From Pseudoflavonifractor sp. An44 (GTDB lineage Bacteria; Bacillota; Clostridia; Oscillospirales; Oscillospiraceae), in contig NZ_NFIH01000011.1 of assembly GCF_002161675.1 (NCBI RefSeq), positions 1-64,000 of the forward strand: a DNA stretch of 64,000 nt, written 5' to 3'. Position numbers and translations under genes: made by a program. Below the pieces are notes generated by a model. It made no database searches. It was not told the DNA's origin and saw only the letters and a program-made list of their open reading frames with translations. Shown here in pieces: positions 40,378 through 48,256 of this stretch (within the stretch, counting starts at the first letter, position 1; each line of letters opens with the position of its first letter).

Positions 40378-41256
40378 TCAGAACGAGTTGTGCACGTCGT
40401 CGCCTCGGGCCTGTTCCAGGTTCATTAGCTTCTTGCGGGCTGCCGAATGGGTGAGCATGGCGGCCAACAGCTCGTTGTCCTGGGTCTCAATGGCCCGGCG
40501 GTAGGCGGCCAGGCGGCCCTCCAGCCGTTTCACCGTCCGGCTCAGAGCCTCCCGATTGAGAGAAAACAGCTGGGTCCACAGCGCCACATCCAGAGCTGCC
40601 ACGCGGGTACAGTCACGGAAGGAGCCGCCCTCAAAGCCCCGGCAGGAGAACAGCTCCTCGTCGTCGCACACCGACAGGGCTATGATATGCATCAGCTGAC
40701 TGGTGTAGGCAATCATCTCGTCATGGCGCTCCGGGGTGGTGCGGATCACATCCCGGAACTGACAGAACCGAGCCATGCGCTCCACCAGGTCCACGTGCTC
40801 TTGACTCACCCCTTCCGGGGGTGTCATGATAAAGTGGGTGTTCCGGAACAGCCCCGCTTCGGCGTTGTCAATGCCGGAGACCTCCTTACCTGCCATGGGG
40901 TGGCAGCCGATGAAGTCCACGTTGTCGGGCAGACACTGGGCTCCGTCCATAATGGCCCGCTTGATGCCGCACACGTCCACAATGACACTGCCCGGTTTAA
41001 AGTGGCTGCGGTGCTCCTCCAAAAAGGACACAATGCCCTGAGGATCCTGGGCCAGAATCACCACGTCCGCCCCGGGAAGCTCTTCCGCTGCGTCATAGGT
41101 CACCCGGTCCGCTGCGTGCCGCTCCACCGCTTTCTGATAGGTGGAGGCAGAGCGCACCACGCCCACCACCTCATAGTCCTCAAATCCCTGTAACGCCATG
41201 GCCATGGACCCGCCAATCAGGCCCAATCCCACCACCACAATTCGTTTCTCTGCCAT
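40378..41256 (-). CDS. tyrA: Prephenate dehydrogenase
   Basis: A 292-residue NAD(P)-dependent enzyme for tyrosine synthesis. The Rossmann motif VVGLGLIGGSMAMAL, DVCGIKRAIMD, FIGCHPMAGKE (catalytic His) and TPERHDEMIAYTSQLMHI are present. No ACT domain follows, so feedback control may be weak or absent. ATG 41256 follows GAAGGGAAGGAATACC. It appears monocistronic and far from other aromatic genes. Confidence 0.92.
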   Translation of the reverse strand: MAEKRIVVVGLGLIGGSMAMALQGFEDYEVVGVVRSASTYQKAVERHAADRVTYDAAEELPGADVVILAQDPQGIVSFLEEHRSHFKPGSVIVDVCGIKRAIMDGAQCLPDNVDFIGCHPMAGKEVSGIDNAEAGLFRNTHFIMTPPEGVSQEHVDLVERMARFCQFRDVIRTTPERHDEMIAYTSQLMHIIALSVCDDEELFSCRGFEGGSFRDCTRVAALDVALWTQLFSLNREALSRTVKRLEGRLAAYRRAIETQDNELLAAMLTHSAARKKLMNLEQARGDDVHNSF

Positions 41257-41429
41257 CGGTATTCCTTCCCTTCTGATGCGTCTTCCCCATGATGGGACCA
41301 TGGGTGTTTTCTTTCTTTGCAGTTTAGCACTTTCAAGCGTCAAAGTCAATGGACAATCTCACTTGCGCCTCGCCATTTCCTATGCTACTATATTTGTACC
41401 CGATTTTTATAGAAAAAGGAGCGTCTTTC

Positions 41430-41888
41430 ATGGCTTTTCACATCACCACATCCGAATTTTCTCAGACCATCCAACAGGCTCTGGACACCCTGCACCCCAA
41501 CTGTGATCCTGAAAAGCCCAATCTGCACCTGTGTCCCCGCCTCGTCTCCTGCGACGGTCCCTCCCTCTCCGTGGAGTTGGAGTACGATACCAAGGCCTGG
41601 ACTTCCAATCCCATGGGCATTGTGCACGGCGGCGTGCTGGCTCTTATGCTGGACAATGCCATGGGACTGACCTGCTACTGCATCTACGGCCACTTCACAC
41701 CCACCATCTCCATGAATCTCACCTATGCCCGGCCTGTGGCCCTCAACGAGACGGTTCGGCTTCGCGTCACCACCCTCTTGGCTGGCGGCACCACCGCCCA
41801 GCTCCAGGCCCAAATCTATCTTCCCGGACAAGAGGAGCGGGTTCTGGTCTCTGCCACTGGCGTGTACTGCTCCCGGACTCGCTCATAG
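41430..41888 (+). CDS. PaaI-family hotdog thioesterase
   Basis: A 152-residue hotdog-fold protein. NPMGIVHGGVLALMLDNAMGLTCY is the PaaI-type active-site helix, followed by TISMNLTYARPVALNETVRLR. The class hydrolyses acyl- or aryl-CoA thioesters. ATG 41430 follows AGAAAAAGGAGCGTCTTTC. It is separated from the TetR-type gene by 86 bp on the same strand, so regulation by that protein is possible. Confidence 0.87.
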   Translation: MAFHITTSEFSQTIQQALDTLHPNCDPEKPNLHLCPRLVSCDGPSLSVELEYDTKAWTSNPMGIVHGGVLALMLDNAMGLTCYCIYGHFTPTISMNLTYARPVALNETVRLRVTTLLAGGTTAQLQAQIYLPGQEERVLVSATGVYCSRTRS

Positions 41889-41974
41889 CGTCCCATGCTG
41901 GTTATTGACTTCTCTGCACTGTGGTGGTAACGTATTTGATAAGATTATGACCATTTGTTTCAGGAGCTCTTCAT

Positions 41975-42568
41975 ATGGACAAAGAACATACACAGGGAAC
42001 GTCATCCCCAAAATCAGAGGCCACCAAACAGCTTCTCTCTGAAATCTCCTATCAGTTATTTAAGGAACAGGGCTTCGAGCAAGTGGGCGTGCGAGACATT
42101 GCCGCCAAGGCCGGTATGACCACCGGAGCCTTCTACTATTACTTTAAAAGCAAAGCCGATATCCTCAATCACCACGCCAAAATGCGGGCCCGATGGCTGT
42201 TCCATCAGGTCCCAGGTATGCTGGAGGGGCTCTCTCCCCTGGAAAAGATTCGGCAGTTTTTAGGCAGCTATCTGTGCCAGGTCTTTTTGGATGAGGGCTG
42301 GGAGCTGTGCGAAAGCCGCATGTTTGCCCGGTACTATGACAAGCGGGAGAGCTCGGGGCTGTCCTCCACCATCCGCCTATACTGCGAAGAGGCCAAAGAG
42401 CAGGGTCTCTTAATTCCCGACTGTGACGTGGACCAGATGGCCGGCGACCTGGTACTGGCGTGCCGGGGCGTGGAGTACGACTGGTGTCTGCGCCACGGCG
42501 GCTATGACATCCATCAGCGGATGTTCCGTCTGGTGGACATGGTACTCAGCCACTACACAAAAGCTTAA
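41975..42568 (+). CDS. TetR/AcrR family transcriptional regulator
   Basis: A 197-residue regulator. The N-terminal HTH reads QLFKEQGFEQVGVRDIAAKAGMTTGAFYYYFKSKADIL, a textbook TetR domain. The C-terminal ligand domain contains an unusual run of acidic and aromatic residues. No efflux pump is adjacent; the upstream thioesterase is the closest candidate target. The gene ends at a strong hairpin. Confidence 0.9.
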   Translation: MDKEHTQGTSSPKSEATKQLLSEISYQLFKEQGFEQVGVRDIAAKAGMTTGAFYYYFKSKADILNHHAKMRARWLFHQVPGMLEGLSPLEKIRQFLGSYLCQVFLDEGWELCESRMFARYYDKRESSGLSSTIRLYCEEAKEQGLLIPDCDVDQMAGDLVLACRGVEYDWCLRHGGYDIHQRMFRLVDMVLSHYTKA

Positions 42569-42577
42569 CCAAAATAG

Positions 42578-42622
42578 ACAGCACCCTGTATCCTGGAGCA
42601 ATCCGGATACGGGGTGCTGTTT
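42578..42622. terminator. Convergent intrinsic terminator
   Basis: ACAGCACCCTGTATCC pairs with GGATACGGGGTGCTGT (one mismatch), with TTTCA on the plus strand, between tetR and the exonuclease gene. Confidence 0.8.
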
Positions 42623-42626
42623 CATA

Positions 42627-43190
42627 TTATCGTCTTTTTTCCGTGCGGATGCGCTCCACGTCATAGGTGCGCACAAATCCCGACACGTCCGCCCCGGTCT
42701 CCACACAGCGGAAAAAGATCTCCCCGCAAGCTCTGCTGTCGCTTCCGGCGTGGTGGTGGTCCAGCTCCAGGCCAAAGTAATCGCACAGGGTATTGAGCTT
42801 GTGGTTGGGGGACTGGGGAATGAGCCGACGGCTCATCTGACAGGTGCAGGCATAGGGCACCCGCTTATGCCAGGTCAGGCCATAGTCCCGCAGGCACTTG
42901 GCCAACACCGACATGTCAAAGGGCGCATTGTGGGCCACCAACATTCCCTGTTCCAAAATAGGGCGAATGGTCTCCCACAGCTGGGGAAAGGTGGGCTCAT
43001 GGGCCACCATCTCCGGGGTAATCCCGGTGAGCTCCACATTGAAGGGCTCAAACTCTTCCTCTGGATTGACCAGGGAATAGAACTCCTCCACCACCTGCCC
43101 CCGCTCCATCACGGTGATACCAACGGCGCTCATACGGTCGTTGAGGGAGTTGGGGGTCTCTACATCAAAGGCAACAACTCTCTGGGACAT
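42627..43190 (-). CDS. DEDDh 3'-5' exonuclease (DNA polymerase III epsilon-like)
   Basis: A 187-residue nuclease. ExoI AFDVETPNSLNDRMSAVGI (first D and E), ExoII VAHNAPFDMSVL (D), and ExoIII HHHAGSDSRACGEIF (H and D) are intact. Stand-alone epsilon-like nucleases of this type (PNS-NDRMSA variant) are common in Clostridia and may act in repair. No helicase or polymerase domain is attached. It appears monocistronic. Confidence 0.9.
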   Translation of the reverse strand: MSQRVVAFDVETPNSLNDRMSAVGITVMERGQVVEEFYSLVNPEEEFEPFNVELTGITPEMVAHEPTFPQLWETIRPILEQGMLVAHNAPFDMSVLAKCLRDYGLTWHKRVPYACTCQMSRRLIPQSPNHKLNTLCDYFGLELDHHHAGSDSRACGEIFFRCVETGADVSGFVRTYDVERIRTEKRR

Positions 43191-43260
43191 CTCTCACAGG
43201 CCTCTCTTTATGTTTTTTCACTGCCGGCCATTCTACCACAGATTTTCCGTCCCGTCTACC

Positions 43261-43614
43261 TCACAGCTGTTCCTGCCATTGGGCTTCCCGGAATCCCACC
43301 AGCACAAATTTCTCTCCTATCACCAGGGGACGCTTGACCAGCATGCCGTCGCTGGCCAGCAGCTGATACTGCTCCTCCTCAGACATGGTGGGCAGTCGGT
43401 CTTTCAGCCCCAGGGCCTTGTAGGCCAGACCGGAGGTGTTGAAAAACTTCTTCAAAGGCAGGCCGCTCTTCTCATGCCACGCCTTTAACTCCTCCGCTGT
43501 GGGATTCTCCTCCTTGATGTTCCGGGCCTCATAGGCCACACCCCGCTCATCCAGCCAGGCCTTGGCCTTTTTACAGGTGGTACAGGGGGGATATTGCAAA
43601 AATAAGACACTCAT
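43261..43614 (-). CDS. ArsC/Spx-family thioredoxin-fold protein
   Basis: A 117-residue protein with the CTTC redox motif near the N-terminus (PPCTTCKKAKAWLDERG), LPLKKFFNTSGLAYKALGL and a C-terminal RPLVIGEKFVLVGFREAQW. It is an arsenate-reductase-like protein of the YffB/Spx group. Without ars genes nearby, an Spx-like or unknown thiol role is as likely as arsenate reduction. It lies 15 bp downstream of the ferredoxin gene. Confidence 0.87.
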   Translation of the reverse strand: MSVLFLQYPPCTTCKKAKAWLDERGVAYEARNIKEENPTAEELKAWHEKSGLPLKKFFNTSGLAYKALGLKDRLPTMSEEEQYQLLASDGMLVKRPLVIGEKFVLVGFREAQWQEQL

Positions 43615-43629
43615 AGGTTACGCTCCTTT

Positions 43630-44397
43630 TTACTGGCTCTCCCTCCCCTGATACGGGGGACAGAGATACCGCTGTTTGTTTCGGGTGGCCTTTCCGTACT
43701 CAATGGCCTCCACGGGGCACTTGGAGATACAGGCCATGCAGTGGGTACACTGAGCGCCCCACACGGGCTTTCCGTTCTCCAGATGGATGTTGTTAAGGGG
43801 ACACACATGTTGGCACTTGCCACAAGAGATACAGGTGTCCTTGGCATAAAACTTCTTGGCCTTGGCATAGAAGCGGTAAAACGCCTGATTGACCACGCCA
43901 GATTTCAGGCCGTCCCACTTCCCAGTGGAAATAGGCGGGAAGGACTTGCCCTCCTCCATCCACTGTTCCCCCTGCTGCAATGTGGCCACCGCCTTTTGCC
44001 GCATGGTCTCAGCCTGGGCAGGGTCGGGGGGCGTAAACATCACCAGATAGTTATCCGGCATCACCACCGGCAAGGTCCCCCGATACGTCAGAGCCTTTCG
44101 CTGGCACAGTTCCTGGAGTTTGGGCTCTGCATTCCCCACCTCTCCACCGCAGGTCATGACGAAGTAGGCGTCCCGACTGCCGCTGAAATGGCCGCGGATG
44201 ATAAAATCTTCCACAATTCTGGGAATCTGCCAGCAGTAGGTGGGCATGACAAACACCCAGGGCTTCTCTGATTGCAGCTCGGCTGCCACGCCGTGGCGAA
44301 TATAGTAGAAGGTGTCCAGCAGGTCATCCTTTCGGTGGTCCGCCAGCCACTCCGCACAAAATTGGCTGTTTCCTGTGGCCGAAAAATAAACAATCAT
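43630..44397 (-). CDS. EFR1 family ferredoxin (flavodoxin plus two 4Fe-4S)
   Basis: A 255-residue electron carrier. Residues 1 to about 170 are flavodoxin-like (MIVYFSATGNSQFCAEWLA, a WVFVMPTYCWQIPRIV loop). The C-terminal part has two 4Fe-4S motifs, CISCGKCQHVCP and CTHCMACISKCP. It probably passes electrons between flavin and iron-sulfur partners in anaerobic metabolism. The partner is unknown. It is likely cotranscribed with the Spx-like gene. Confidence 0.92.
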   Translation of the reverse strand: MIVYFSATGNSQFCAEWLADHRKDDLLDTFYYIRHGVAAELQSEKPWVFVMPTYCWQIPRIVEDFIIRGHFSGSRDAYFVMTCGGEVGNAEPKLQELCQRKALTYRGTLPVVMPDNYLVMFTPPDPAQAETMRQKAVATLQQGEQWMEEGKSFPPISTGKWDGLKSGVVNQAFYRFYAKAKKFYAKDTCISCGKCQHVCPLNNIHLENGKPVWGAQCTHCMACISKCPVEAIEYGKATRNKQRYLCPPYQGRESQ

Positions 44398-44552
44398 ATT
44401 CGTTCCTCCAAGGGATCCTTCCCTCTCTCCTTACGCACACAGTAACCGAATTTGGCCCCGGTGTCAATGTTCCAAAGAGAAAAAACTACACATAAACTTC
44501 CTGTGAAACCGTGTGAAATCTGTGCGTATCGGGAGGAATATTTCCGTTTCGT

Positions 44553-45422
44553 TCAGAGTTCGGCCTGTATATGGGTTTGCAGCACCCCTGCCACCGCCGC
44601 CAAAGTGTCATCGGGCAGCATTCCATACTCCCCATACTGGGCAGCGGCAGCGTCTCCCGCCGCCCCGTGGAGGTACACCGCCCAAGCCACCAGCTCCCCG
44701 GGACAGGAAACACATCCCGTCAGCTGTTTTTGACCCAGCAGTGAGGCAATCATCCCCGCCAGAATATCCCCGCTGCCTCCCTTGGCCATACCGGGATTCC
44801 CGGTGGTGTTGCGCCACACCCTGCCCTGAGGGTCCACGGTGAGGGTCTCGTGGCCCTTGAGCACCACCACGCAGCCCGTGTCCTGAGCCAGCTCAGCCGC
44901 CTGCTCCACCCGGTCGTTAAGCGGCAGCGAACATCCAGCTAAGCGGGCAAACTCTCCATCGTGGGGTGTGAGGACGGTGAGCCCCGTTCGGGTCCTGAGC
45001 CGTTGGATCTGTCCTTCCAGGGCATTGAGGCCGTCCGCATCCAGCACCAGCGGCCCCTCTATGTCTTCAATCAGGCGGAAAACGATCTGCTGGGCCCGTG
45101 GGCTGCGCCCCATCCCTGGGCCCGCCAGTACCACATCACAGCTACGGGCTCGCTCCACCAGTTGCTCCGTATCGTCGGGCAGCGGGAAGGGCATGGCGCT
45201 GGAGCACCGGGTGGCTACCATGGGATACACATCTCTGGGCACACCCAGATACACCAGACCTGCTCCACTGCGCAGTGCTCCCTGGGCGGCAAACACCGGA
45301 GCCCCGGTATACCCTTCACTGCCCGCCACAATCAGAAGCTTTCCGTAGTCCCCCTTGTGGCTGTCCCGCTCCCGCCGGGGCAGCCGGACCATCTCATTTG
45401 TCACCAATCGTTCTTCTCTCAC
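44553..45422 (-). CDS. nnrD: ADP-dependent NAD(P)H-hydrate dehydratase
   Basis: A 289-residue ribokinase-like enzyme that repairs hydrated NAD(P)H. Visible are RRERDSHKGDYGKLLIVAGSEGYTGA, VLAGPGMGRS, LDADGLNAL, TPHDGEFARL and the nucleotide motif GNPGMAKGGSGDILAGM. The epimerase half found in fused forms is absent. GTG 45422 follows GGGGGAGAGAAGCC and overlaps the upstream stop by 4 bp. It is the last gene of the PadR operon. Confidence 0.92.
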   Translation of the reverse strand: MREERLVTNEMVRLPRRERDSHKGDYGKLLIVAGSEGYTGAPVFAAQGALRSGAGLVYLGVPRDVYPMVATRCSSAMPFPLPDDTEQLVERARSCDVVLAGPGMGRSPRAQQIVFRLIEDIEGPLVLDADGLNALEGQIQRLRTRTGLTVLTPHDGEFARLAGCSLPLNDRVEQAAELAQDTGCVVVLKGHETLTVDPQGRVWRNTTGNPGMAKGGSGDILAGMIASLLGQKQLTGCVSCPGELVAWAVYLHGAAGDAAAAQYGEYGMLPDDTLAAVAGVLQTHIQAEL

Positions 45423-45685
45423 GGCTTCTCTCCCCCTTCCATGAGCTTGCCCACGATATAGGAATAGTTCTCCCGTCGGTGCGGGAGAAGGCAGGCGCTG
45501 CAATCCTTTACACCTCCCGGGGTATAGGTGAAGTTCCCACCGCACGTTTCCCCCATGAGATACAGGGGGCAGTAGCAGAACAGGCAGTTAAAATTCTCCG
45601 GGTTTTGGATGGGATGGCAGGGAAAGAACTCACAGCTGGTATGCGAGAAAAACTCATAGTTATGCGAAGGCTTATTATTACTCAT
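45419..45685 (-). CDS. Cysteine-rich small-domain protein
   Basis: An 88-residue protein with eight or more cysteines in a metal-cluster-like spacing (FSHTSCEFFPCHP, NCLFCYCPLYLMGETCGG, VKDCSACLLPHRREN). It matches the cysteine-rich small domain seen in many anaerobes. Zinc or iron-sulfur binding is likely. It overlaps both neighbours by 4 bp, so its expression is tied to the PadR operon. Function unknown. Confidence 0.83.
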   Translation of the reverse strand: MSNNKPSHNYEFFSHTSCEFFPCHPIQNPENFNCLFCYCPLYLMGETCGGNFTYTPGGVKDCSACLLPHRRENYSYIVGKLMEGGEKP

Positions 45686-46185
45686 TGTAGTCCTCCAAAT
45701 GTCTCGCCCACCAGCTGCATCTGCTCCTGGGTAGGCTCCCAGCCGAAGGCGATCTCCACCACACAGTCCTGGTAGCACAGCAGATAGGTCCGCAGGCGTA
45801 CCCCATCCGTCTTTCTATATGCTTCCTGGGCCAGCCAAGGAGCGGCGTCTACCTGCTCATGGTCTGCCCACAGCCTCTCGTCCCGGCACAGGTCGTACAA
45901 AATGGGGAGTTTCACCAAGGTCACCGTATACATCTTCCACCCCGTGTGCTCCCCCAGCTCTGCCAGGTCCTCCACCTGTTGGCTGGGCTGGGGCTCATAC
46001 GCATCCTGATCGAGATAGGTAACCCACACATGCGCGGTGCGGGGTTCCACTCGCCGGAACGTCCACCAAATGCCAAAGACATTCTCCAGCACCCAGCCCT
46101 CCCGGGCTTGTTTCTCCAAATAGCGAATGGTCGCACCGGAATCGAAAAACGCCAATCGCTTCCAGGTTCGTTTCCGTGTTTTCAT
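45682..46185 (-). CDS. DUF2812 domain protein
   Basis: A 167-residue protein. The DUF2812 pattern is visible in KRLAFFDSGATIRYLEKQAREGWVLENVFGIWWTFRRVEP and the tryptophan-rich GWKMYTVTLVKLPILYDL region. It lacks the membrane helices found in longer members. DUF2812 proteins are typically encoded next to PadR regulators, as here (4-bp overlap); their role is unknown, perhaps sensing or envelope stress. Confidence 0.82.
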   Translation of the reverse strand: MKTRKRTWKRLAFFDSGATIRYLEKQAREGWVLENVFGIWWTFRRVEPRTAHVWVTYLDQDAYEPQPSQQVEDLAELGEHTGWKMYTVTLVKLPILYDLCRDERLWADHEQVDAAPWLAQEAYRKTDGVRLRTYLLCYQDCVVEIAFGWEPTQEQMQLVGETFGGLQ

Positions 46186-46505
46186 GAGCGCTCCTCCTCT
46201 CCCATGATCTGTCGGTAGTCCCGGGCCTGGGCACAGATGCGGGCATATTCCTGGTCCAACATCTCCTGCCCCTTGGGGGTGATGAGATAGCTGCGCCGCC
46301 GCCCCTCCACCCGGGTCTCCACAATGCATTCCGCCTCCAAAAACTGCTCCAACAGATTGTACAGCGTCCCCGACCCCACATGCACCCTGCCCTGGGTCAT
46401 GGCAGGCACCTGGTCCAAAATGTCGATGCCGCACCGCTCCTCCCGTAGGCAGAGCAGCACATAAAACATCTGCTCGGACAGGGTCTGAAACTTGGCCCGT
46501 GCCAT
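46182..46505 (-). CDS. PadR family transcriptional regulator
   Basis: A 107-residue PadR-s1-type repressor. The winged helix reads SEQMFYVLLCLREERCGIDILDQV, VHVGSGTLYNLLEQFLEAECIVETRVEGRRRSYLITPKG, and a short dimerisation helix ends the protein. It heads a tightly overlapping operon (DUF2812, Cys-rich protein, nnrD). Its promoter contains matching palindromes, strongly suggesting autorepression. TAAGGAGGTGAGAGG precedes the ATG. Confidence 0.92.
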   Translation of the reverse strand: MARAKFQTLSEQMFYVLLCLREERCGIDILDQVPAMTQGRVHVGSGTLYNLLEQFLEAECIVETRVEGRRRSYLITPKGQEMLDQEYARICAQARDYRQIMGEEERS

Positions 46506-46519
46506 CCTCTCACCTCCTT

Positions 46520-46576
46520 ATCTCGAACATCGAGATTCCTCACCCTCATTGTATTCTCGATGTTCGAGATTGTCAA
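46520..46576 (-). promoter_or_regulatory. PadR promoter with two palindromic operators
   Basis: Minus-strand TTGACA (46576-46571) and TACAAT (46553-46548) are 17 bp apart. The spacer contains TCTCGATGTTCGAGA (46555-46569, plus-strand reading). A second palindrome, TCTCGAACATCGAGA (46521-46535), lies downstream next to the ribosome site. The two are reverse complements of each other, centred 34 bp apart, about three helical turns, suited to cooperative repressor binding. Confidence 0.85.
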
Positions 46577-46587
46577 GAAGATTCTAC

Positions 46588-46616
46588 TTGACAGGAAACC
46601 GTACTACTCATATAAT
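46588..46616 (+). promoter_or_regulatory. Consensus sigma-A promoter for the GntR/ABC operon
   Basis: TTGACA (46588-46593) and TATAAT (46611-46616) match consensus with exactly 17-bp spacing, divergent from the PadR promoter 12 bp away. The two -35 boxes almost abut, so the regulators could affect each other's promoters. Confidence 0.88.
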
Positions 46617-46650
46617 ACAGTTAGAAAGTGTACTACACCTATAATACACT
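46601..46650 (+). promoter_or_regulatory. Tandem YtrA-like operator motifs
   Basis: GTACTAC-rich 20-mers at 46601-46620 and 46630-46649 agree at most positions. The second lies within AGTGTA-N12-TACACT (46627-46650), close to the inverted repeat reported for B. subtilis YtrA. The first overlaps the -10 box. Both lie directly ahead of the gntR gene. Confidence 0.65.
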
Positions 46651-46670
46651 TTGGAAGGAAGTGATACACC

Positions 46671-47054
46671 ATGGTGCGCTTTGACGACCTGCGCCTCCGG
46701 GATGGGGCCCCCATCTACCTACAGATTATGGAGCATCTGAAGGCGGGCATTGCCGCCGGAACCGTGCAGGATGGGGACGAGCTGCCCTCCCGGCGCACCC
46801 TCTCCGCCCTGCTGGGGGTCAACCCCAACACCATTCAAAAGGCCTTTCGTCTGCTGGAGGAGGAGGGGCTCATCTCCTCCCGAACGGGAAGCAAGAGCTG
46901 TGTGTGTCTCTCCGATCAGCAGTCTCAGGCCATGCAGCAGCAACTGCCCAACACCCAGACCTTGGAGTATATTGAAAAAATGCGGGCCATGGGTCTCACC
47001 CGCAGCCAGACCATCGCCCTCATCGAGACCCTATGGAAGGAGGATGTCCCATGA
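46671..47054 (+). CDS. GntR family regulator, YtrA subfamily
   Basis: A 127-residue protein. The winged helix is APIYLQIMEHLKAGIAAGTVQDGDELPSRRTLSALLGVNPNTIQKAFRLLEEEGLISS, followed by a very short C-terminal dimerisation region, the YtrA hallmark. YtrA repressors control ABC transporters linked to envelope-active antibiotics. It starts the operon and overlaps the next gene by 4 bp. Confidence 0.92.
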   Translation: MVRFDDLRLRDGAPIYLQIMEHLKAGIAAGTVQDGDELPSRRTLSALLGVNPNTIQKAFRLLEEEGLISSRTGSKSCVCLSDQQSQAMQQQLPNTQTLEYIEKMRAMGLTRSQTIALIETLWKEDVP

Positions 47055-47773
47055 GAAAAACTGGTTCCCTTCTCTATCTTACCGTCGCCGCCTCCTTTTG
47101 GCGGGTGCTGGTCATTCTGGCGGGAATGGCCGTGGTCCAGCTGGGGGTTGCTGTGGGGATACCCAAGGTCCTCCCGGAAAGCTACGGCGCACCTTATGTG
47201 TTTTCTCACCTCGCGTTCCGCCTCCCCGCCGCGGCGGCCTTGATTCTGGTGATGTACACCCTGATGCGCTCCCATGGCAGTCGCCCCACTCAGACGAGTT
47301 ACACCCTGATGCGTCTTCCTGTGTCCTATACTCAGGTGTTTCTCATCTATCTGGTGTACGCCGTGGCGGTCCTGCTGCTGTGCTGGTTTGCCCAGCTGGC
47401 GGTGGTGGTGGCAGCCACCCAGTTGCTGGCCACTCTCTACCCCACCTTTGACTGGGGGGAACAGACGCTCTTCCTCACCAGTGTTCAGAGCGGGTATGTC
47501 CACGTCCTGCTCCCCCTGCTGGATGGGTGGAGTTGGGCCAGTACCACCATGATCTATGTGGGTCTCGGATTCATCACTGCGGTGGGCATGGTGCGGAGCT
47601 GGCAGGGCAAGCTGCTGGTGTGGTCCTTCATCTTCCCCCTGGCCTTGTCCATCACGCCTCTGGAGCTGAGAAGTCATTCCTGGTCCACCGTGATGGCAGT
47701 GCTGCTCGTTGTGGGCTGCTGTGTGGAAGGAGGCCTTCTGGTTTTGAATCTGCGGAAAGGGGTGGGAGAATGA
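47051..47773 (+). CDS. ABC transporter permease-like membrane protein
   Basis: A 240-residue protein with about six hydrophobic helices, beginning MRKTGSLLYLTVAASFWRVLVILAG. No soluble domain. Position between a YtrA-type regulator and an ABC ATPase marks it as a permease subunit of an antibiotic-response exporter (YtrC/D-like), though sequence similarity cannot be judged by eye. It overlaps both neighbours by 4 bp. Confidence 0.75.
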   Translation: MRKTGSLLYLTVAASFWRVLVILAGMAVVQLGVAVGIPKVLPESYGAPYVFSHLAFRLPAAAALILVMYTLMRSHGSRPTQTSYTLMRLPVSYTQVFLIYLVYAVAVLLLCWFAQLAVVVAATQLLATLYPTFDWGEQTLFLTSVQSGYVHVLLPLLDGWSWASTTMIYVGLGFITAVGMVRSWQGKLLVWSFIFPLALSITPLELRSHSWSTVMAVLLVVGCCVEGGLLVLNLRKGVGE

Positions 47774-48243
47774 AATGGAAGCGCTATCTCCCTGTGGAGG
47801 CCAATGCCACCGTCCTTCGCCGGGGTTTTGTGGCTCTAACTGCATTCTCTCTGGTGTGCAGCCTGTCCTTTTTCAACGCTTACGCCCGCGCCCTTCCAGG
47901 CATCGAGCAGATTGCCGTCTCATTCCCCGGTGTCCAAATGCCCCCCTTCTCCCTGCTGCTGGGGCCCAGCCTCTACGGCTTCTGGGTCTCCGCCCTAGCT
48001 ATGGTGCCCCTGGCCGGGTACTTCTGGGCTCTGCACACCCGTCTGAGCCACAGTGTATACCTCATGCGGCGGCTCCCGGACCGCTGGGAGCTGGCCCGCC
48101 GCTGCCTCACCCTCCCTGTGTTGGCGGCACTGTTCTTCCTGGGTCTATCCCTGGCGCTGTGGCTGCTGGACTTCGCCATCTATTGGACTGTTACCCCGGA
48201 CCGTTTTCTCCCCTCCTCCCTCTGGGAGGCCCTGTGGAGCTAA
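47770..48243 (+). CDS. Second small membrane subunit of the ABC system
   Basis: A 157-residue protein with about three to four helices (LTAFSLVCSLSFFNAYARA, LYGFWVSALAMVPLAGYFWAL, LPVLAALFFLGLSLALWLLDFAIYW) and a basic loop (YLMRRLPDRWELARR). It is short for a permease and may pair with the 240-residue subunit. GGGAGAATGA coupling to the previous gene; 13 bp before the ATPase gene. Confidence 0.7.
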   Translation: MKWKRYLPVEANATVLRRGFVALTAFSLVCSLSFFNAYARALPGIEQIAVSFPGVQMPPFSLLLGPSLYGFWVSALAMVPLAGYFWALHTRLSHSVYLMRRLPDRWELARRCLTLPVLAALFFLGLSLALWLLDFAIYWTVTPDRFLPSSLWEALWS

Positions 48244-48256
48244 GGAGGTTATCGTC

